Assembly (NCBI GenBank): GCA_964491395.1
Contig: CAZBGI010000074.1
Coordinates: forward strand, 1-15,808
Length of the DNA stretch: 15,808 bases
DNA from: SKVR01 sp964491395
Lineage (GTDB): Bacteria; Bacteroidota; Bacteroidia; Bacteroidales; UBA7960
Direction of reading: 5' to 3'
Shown here: in pieces, positions 14,616-15,808 of the stretch
Layout of the letters: each line of letters begins with the position of its first letter
How positions within the stretch are numbered: position 1 is the first letter of the stretch
The notes under the pieces: generated by a model
Database searches by the model: none
What the model saw: the letters and a program-made list of their open reading frames with translations, nothing else
Told to the model about the DNA's origin: nothing
Position numbers and translations under genes: made by a program

Positions 14616-14674
14616 AAAATATTCGGACACAGAGTCAGGAAAAGAGAAGCCAGGAAAACTTCCTTAAGTTGTAT

Positions 14675-15808
14675 TCAGTATTTGTACTTTGACTTCCAGA
14701 GGGTTTTCATTCGTTCGCGCATTTCTCTTTCACGGGGGTTGTTGCCCGGGTCATAGAGCACAGAACCGGATATTCTTTCAGGCAGAAATTCCTGGAAAGC
14801 AAAATTGCCGGGGAAATCATGGGAATATTTGTATTGATCACCGTAACCGATTTCTTTCATTAATTTGGTAGGAGCATTGCGCAGGTGAAGGGGAACGGGA
14901 AGGTCGCCGGTTTTTCTCACCACTTCCTGGGCTTTTCCGATGGCCAGGTAAGCTGCATTGCTTTTGGGCGAACAGGCAAGGTAGGTGGCCACCTGGCTAA
15001 GAATGATGCGGCTTTCGGGCATTCCGATAAGGGTGACCGCGCTGAAAGCCTGGGTGGCCAGCAACAGTGCGTTGGGATTGGCATTGCCGATGTCTTCCGA
15101 AGCCAGGATAACCAAACGCCGGGCAATGAATTTAGGGTCTTCACCCCCTTCGATCATGCGGGCCAGGTAATACACCGCCGCGTTAGGGTCGCTGCCTCTT
15201 ACCGATTTGATAAAGGCAGAAATCACATCGTAATGCATTTCTCCTGCCTTGTCATAAATGGCCAGGTTTTGCTGTATAATCGAAAGGACGGTTTTGTCGG
15301 TAATTTCAATGGTATCACCCGTTTGGCTGTTGAAAACCAGTTCGAGGGCATTGAGTAGTTTGCGGGCATCACCACCACTGACGCGAAGCAGGGCAGCCAT
15401 TTCCTTCATCACAATTTTTTTGCCGCTTTTTTCTTCCAGATGCTTTTGGGCCCGGTCGAGCAGCTGTAACAGATCCTTTTTGTCCAGCTCCTTCAGGATA
15501 TACACCTGGCAGCGGGATAGGAGGGGAGAAATTACCTCAAAGGAAGGGTTCTCAGTGGTGGCACCAATAAGGGTGATGATTCCCCTTTCCACTGCGCCCA
15601 GCAGCGAATCCTGTTGCGATTTGCTGAAACGGTGTATTTCATCAATAAAAAGCACTGAAGACCCCCCGGCTTTGGTGGCTTGCTCAATGACAGCCCTGAT
15701 ATCTTTTACGCCGGAGTTGATGGCGCTCAGGGTGAAAAACATGCTGTCCAGTTGCCTTGATATCAAAAACGCCAGGGTGGTTTTGCCCACACCAGGCGGG
15801 CCCCACAA
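14675..15808 (-). CDS. rarA: Replication-associated recombination protein RarA/MgsA (5' truncated)
   Basis: 377 residues are visible; the gene continues beyond the right edge, so the first ~45-55 residues of a ~425-aa protein are missing. The apparent TTG start at 15808 is an internal leucine codon. AAA+ motifs in order: Walker A GPPGVGKTT (3-11), Walker B LFIDEI (53-58) followed by HRFSKSQQD, sensor 1 GATTENPSFEV (82-92), arginine finger in LLSRC (96-100) and sensor 2 SGGDARKLLNALE (~139-151). The C-terminal tetramerisation part is recognised by SAFIKSVRGSDPNAAVYYLARMIEGG (in two parts) and LVILASEDIGNANP. RarA acts in the cytoplasm at stalled replication forks, binding SSB and DNA ends. It is unrelated to its neighbours in function. 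Confidence 0.95.
   Translation of the reverse strand: MWGPPGVGKTTLAFLISRQLDSMFFTLSAINSGVKDIRAVIEQATKAGGSSVLFIDEIHRFSKSQQDSLLGAVERGIITLIGATTENPSFEVISPLLSRCQVYILKELDKKDLLQLLDRAQKHLEEKSGKKIVMKEMAALLRVSGGDARKLLNALELVFNSQTGDTIEITDKTVLSIIQQNLAIYDKAGEMHYDVISAFIKSVRGSDPNAAVYYLARMIEGGEDPKFIARRLVILASEDIGNANPNALLLATQAFSAVTLIGMPESRIILSQVATYLACSPKSNAAYLAIGKAQEVVRKTGDLPVPLHLRNAPTKLMKEIGYGDQYKYSHDFPGNFAFQEFLPERISGSVLYDPGNNPREREMRERMKTLWKSKYKY

Noticed and set aside
1..15808. CRISPR array, defence island, prophage, insertion sequence or toxin-antitoxin pair
   Set aside because: No regularly spaced repeats, transposase, integrase, nuclease or toxin-like frame is visible in the window; the gene content is metabolic and housekeeping.

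Overview
The window looks like a chromosomal segment of a Bacteroidota (Bacteroidetes) bacterium, probably a Bacteroidales/Marinilabiliales-type anaerobe or facultative anaerobe. Support: at least five TAnnTTTG boxes, the characteristic Bacteroidetes -7 promoter element, sit just upstream of operons; lysO is split into two genes, as I recall from Bacteroides; proteins of Bacteroidetes type (MarR with N-terminal extension, YceI lipoprotein, SLC5 symporter) are present; Shine-Dalgarno sequences are weak or absent. I see no rRNA, tRNA, CRISPR array, transposase or phage gene. The content is mostly housekeeping and metabolic, and I did not find a clearly new multi-gene system. The most interesting signals are regulatory DNA and gene architecture.

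Layout. 1-624: 3' part of a GNAT-YoaP fusion, cut by the window edge. 625-936: a structured intergenic region that ends in a promoter with two TATC-N6-GATA boxes. 937-2537: a MarR-type regulator and an NmrA-like NAD(P)-binding protein, probably one regulatory unit. 2775-3742: a lysine exporter encoded as two overlapping genes (lysO N and C parts) with its own promoter and terminator. 4013-5248: an AIF/ferredoxin-reductase-like flavoprotein with a terminator behind it. 5363-8766: a nadA-nadB-nadC operon for de novo NAD synthesis from aspartate. 9023-10825 (minus): an SLC5-type sodium:solute symporter. 11060-13675 (plus, divergent from the symporter): a four-domain GH20 chitobiase/beta-N-acetylhexosaminidase lipoprotein. 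13696-13731: a strong hairpin terminator shared by convergent genes. 13755-14420 (minus): a YceI-family lipoprotein. 14675-15808 (minus): rarA, cut at its 5' end.

How the genes work together. NadB, NadA and NadC form a complete route from L-aspartate to nicotinate mononucleotide. The divergent symporter/chitobiase pair plausibly releases and imports N-acetylhexosamines from chitin oligomers or glycans. The MarR/NmrA pair looks like a small ligand- or redox-responsive module. The other genes (LysO, flavoprotein, YceI, RarA) are independent units.

Two apparent start codons were moved downstream (marR to 937, GH20 to 11060), because the upstream candidates lie in or before the promoter -7 box and would not be transcribed.
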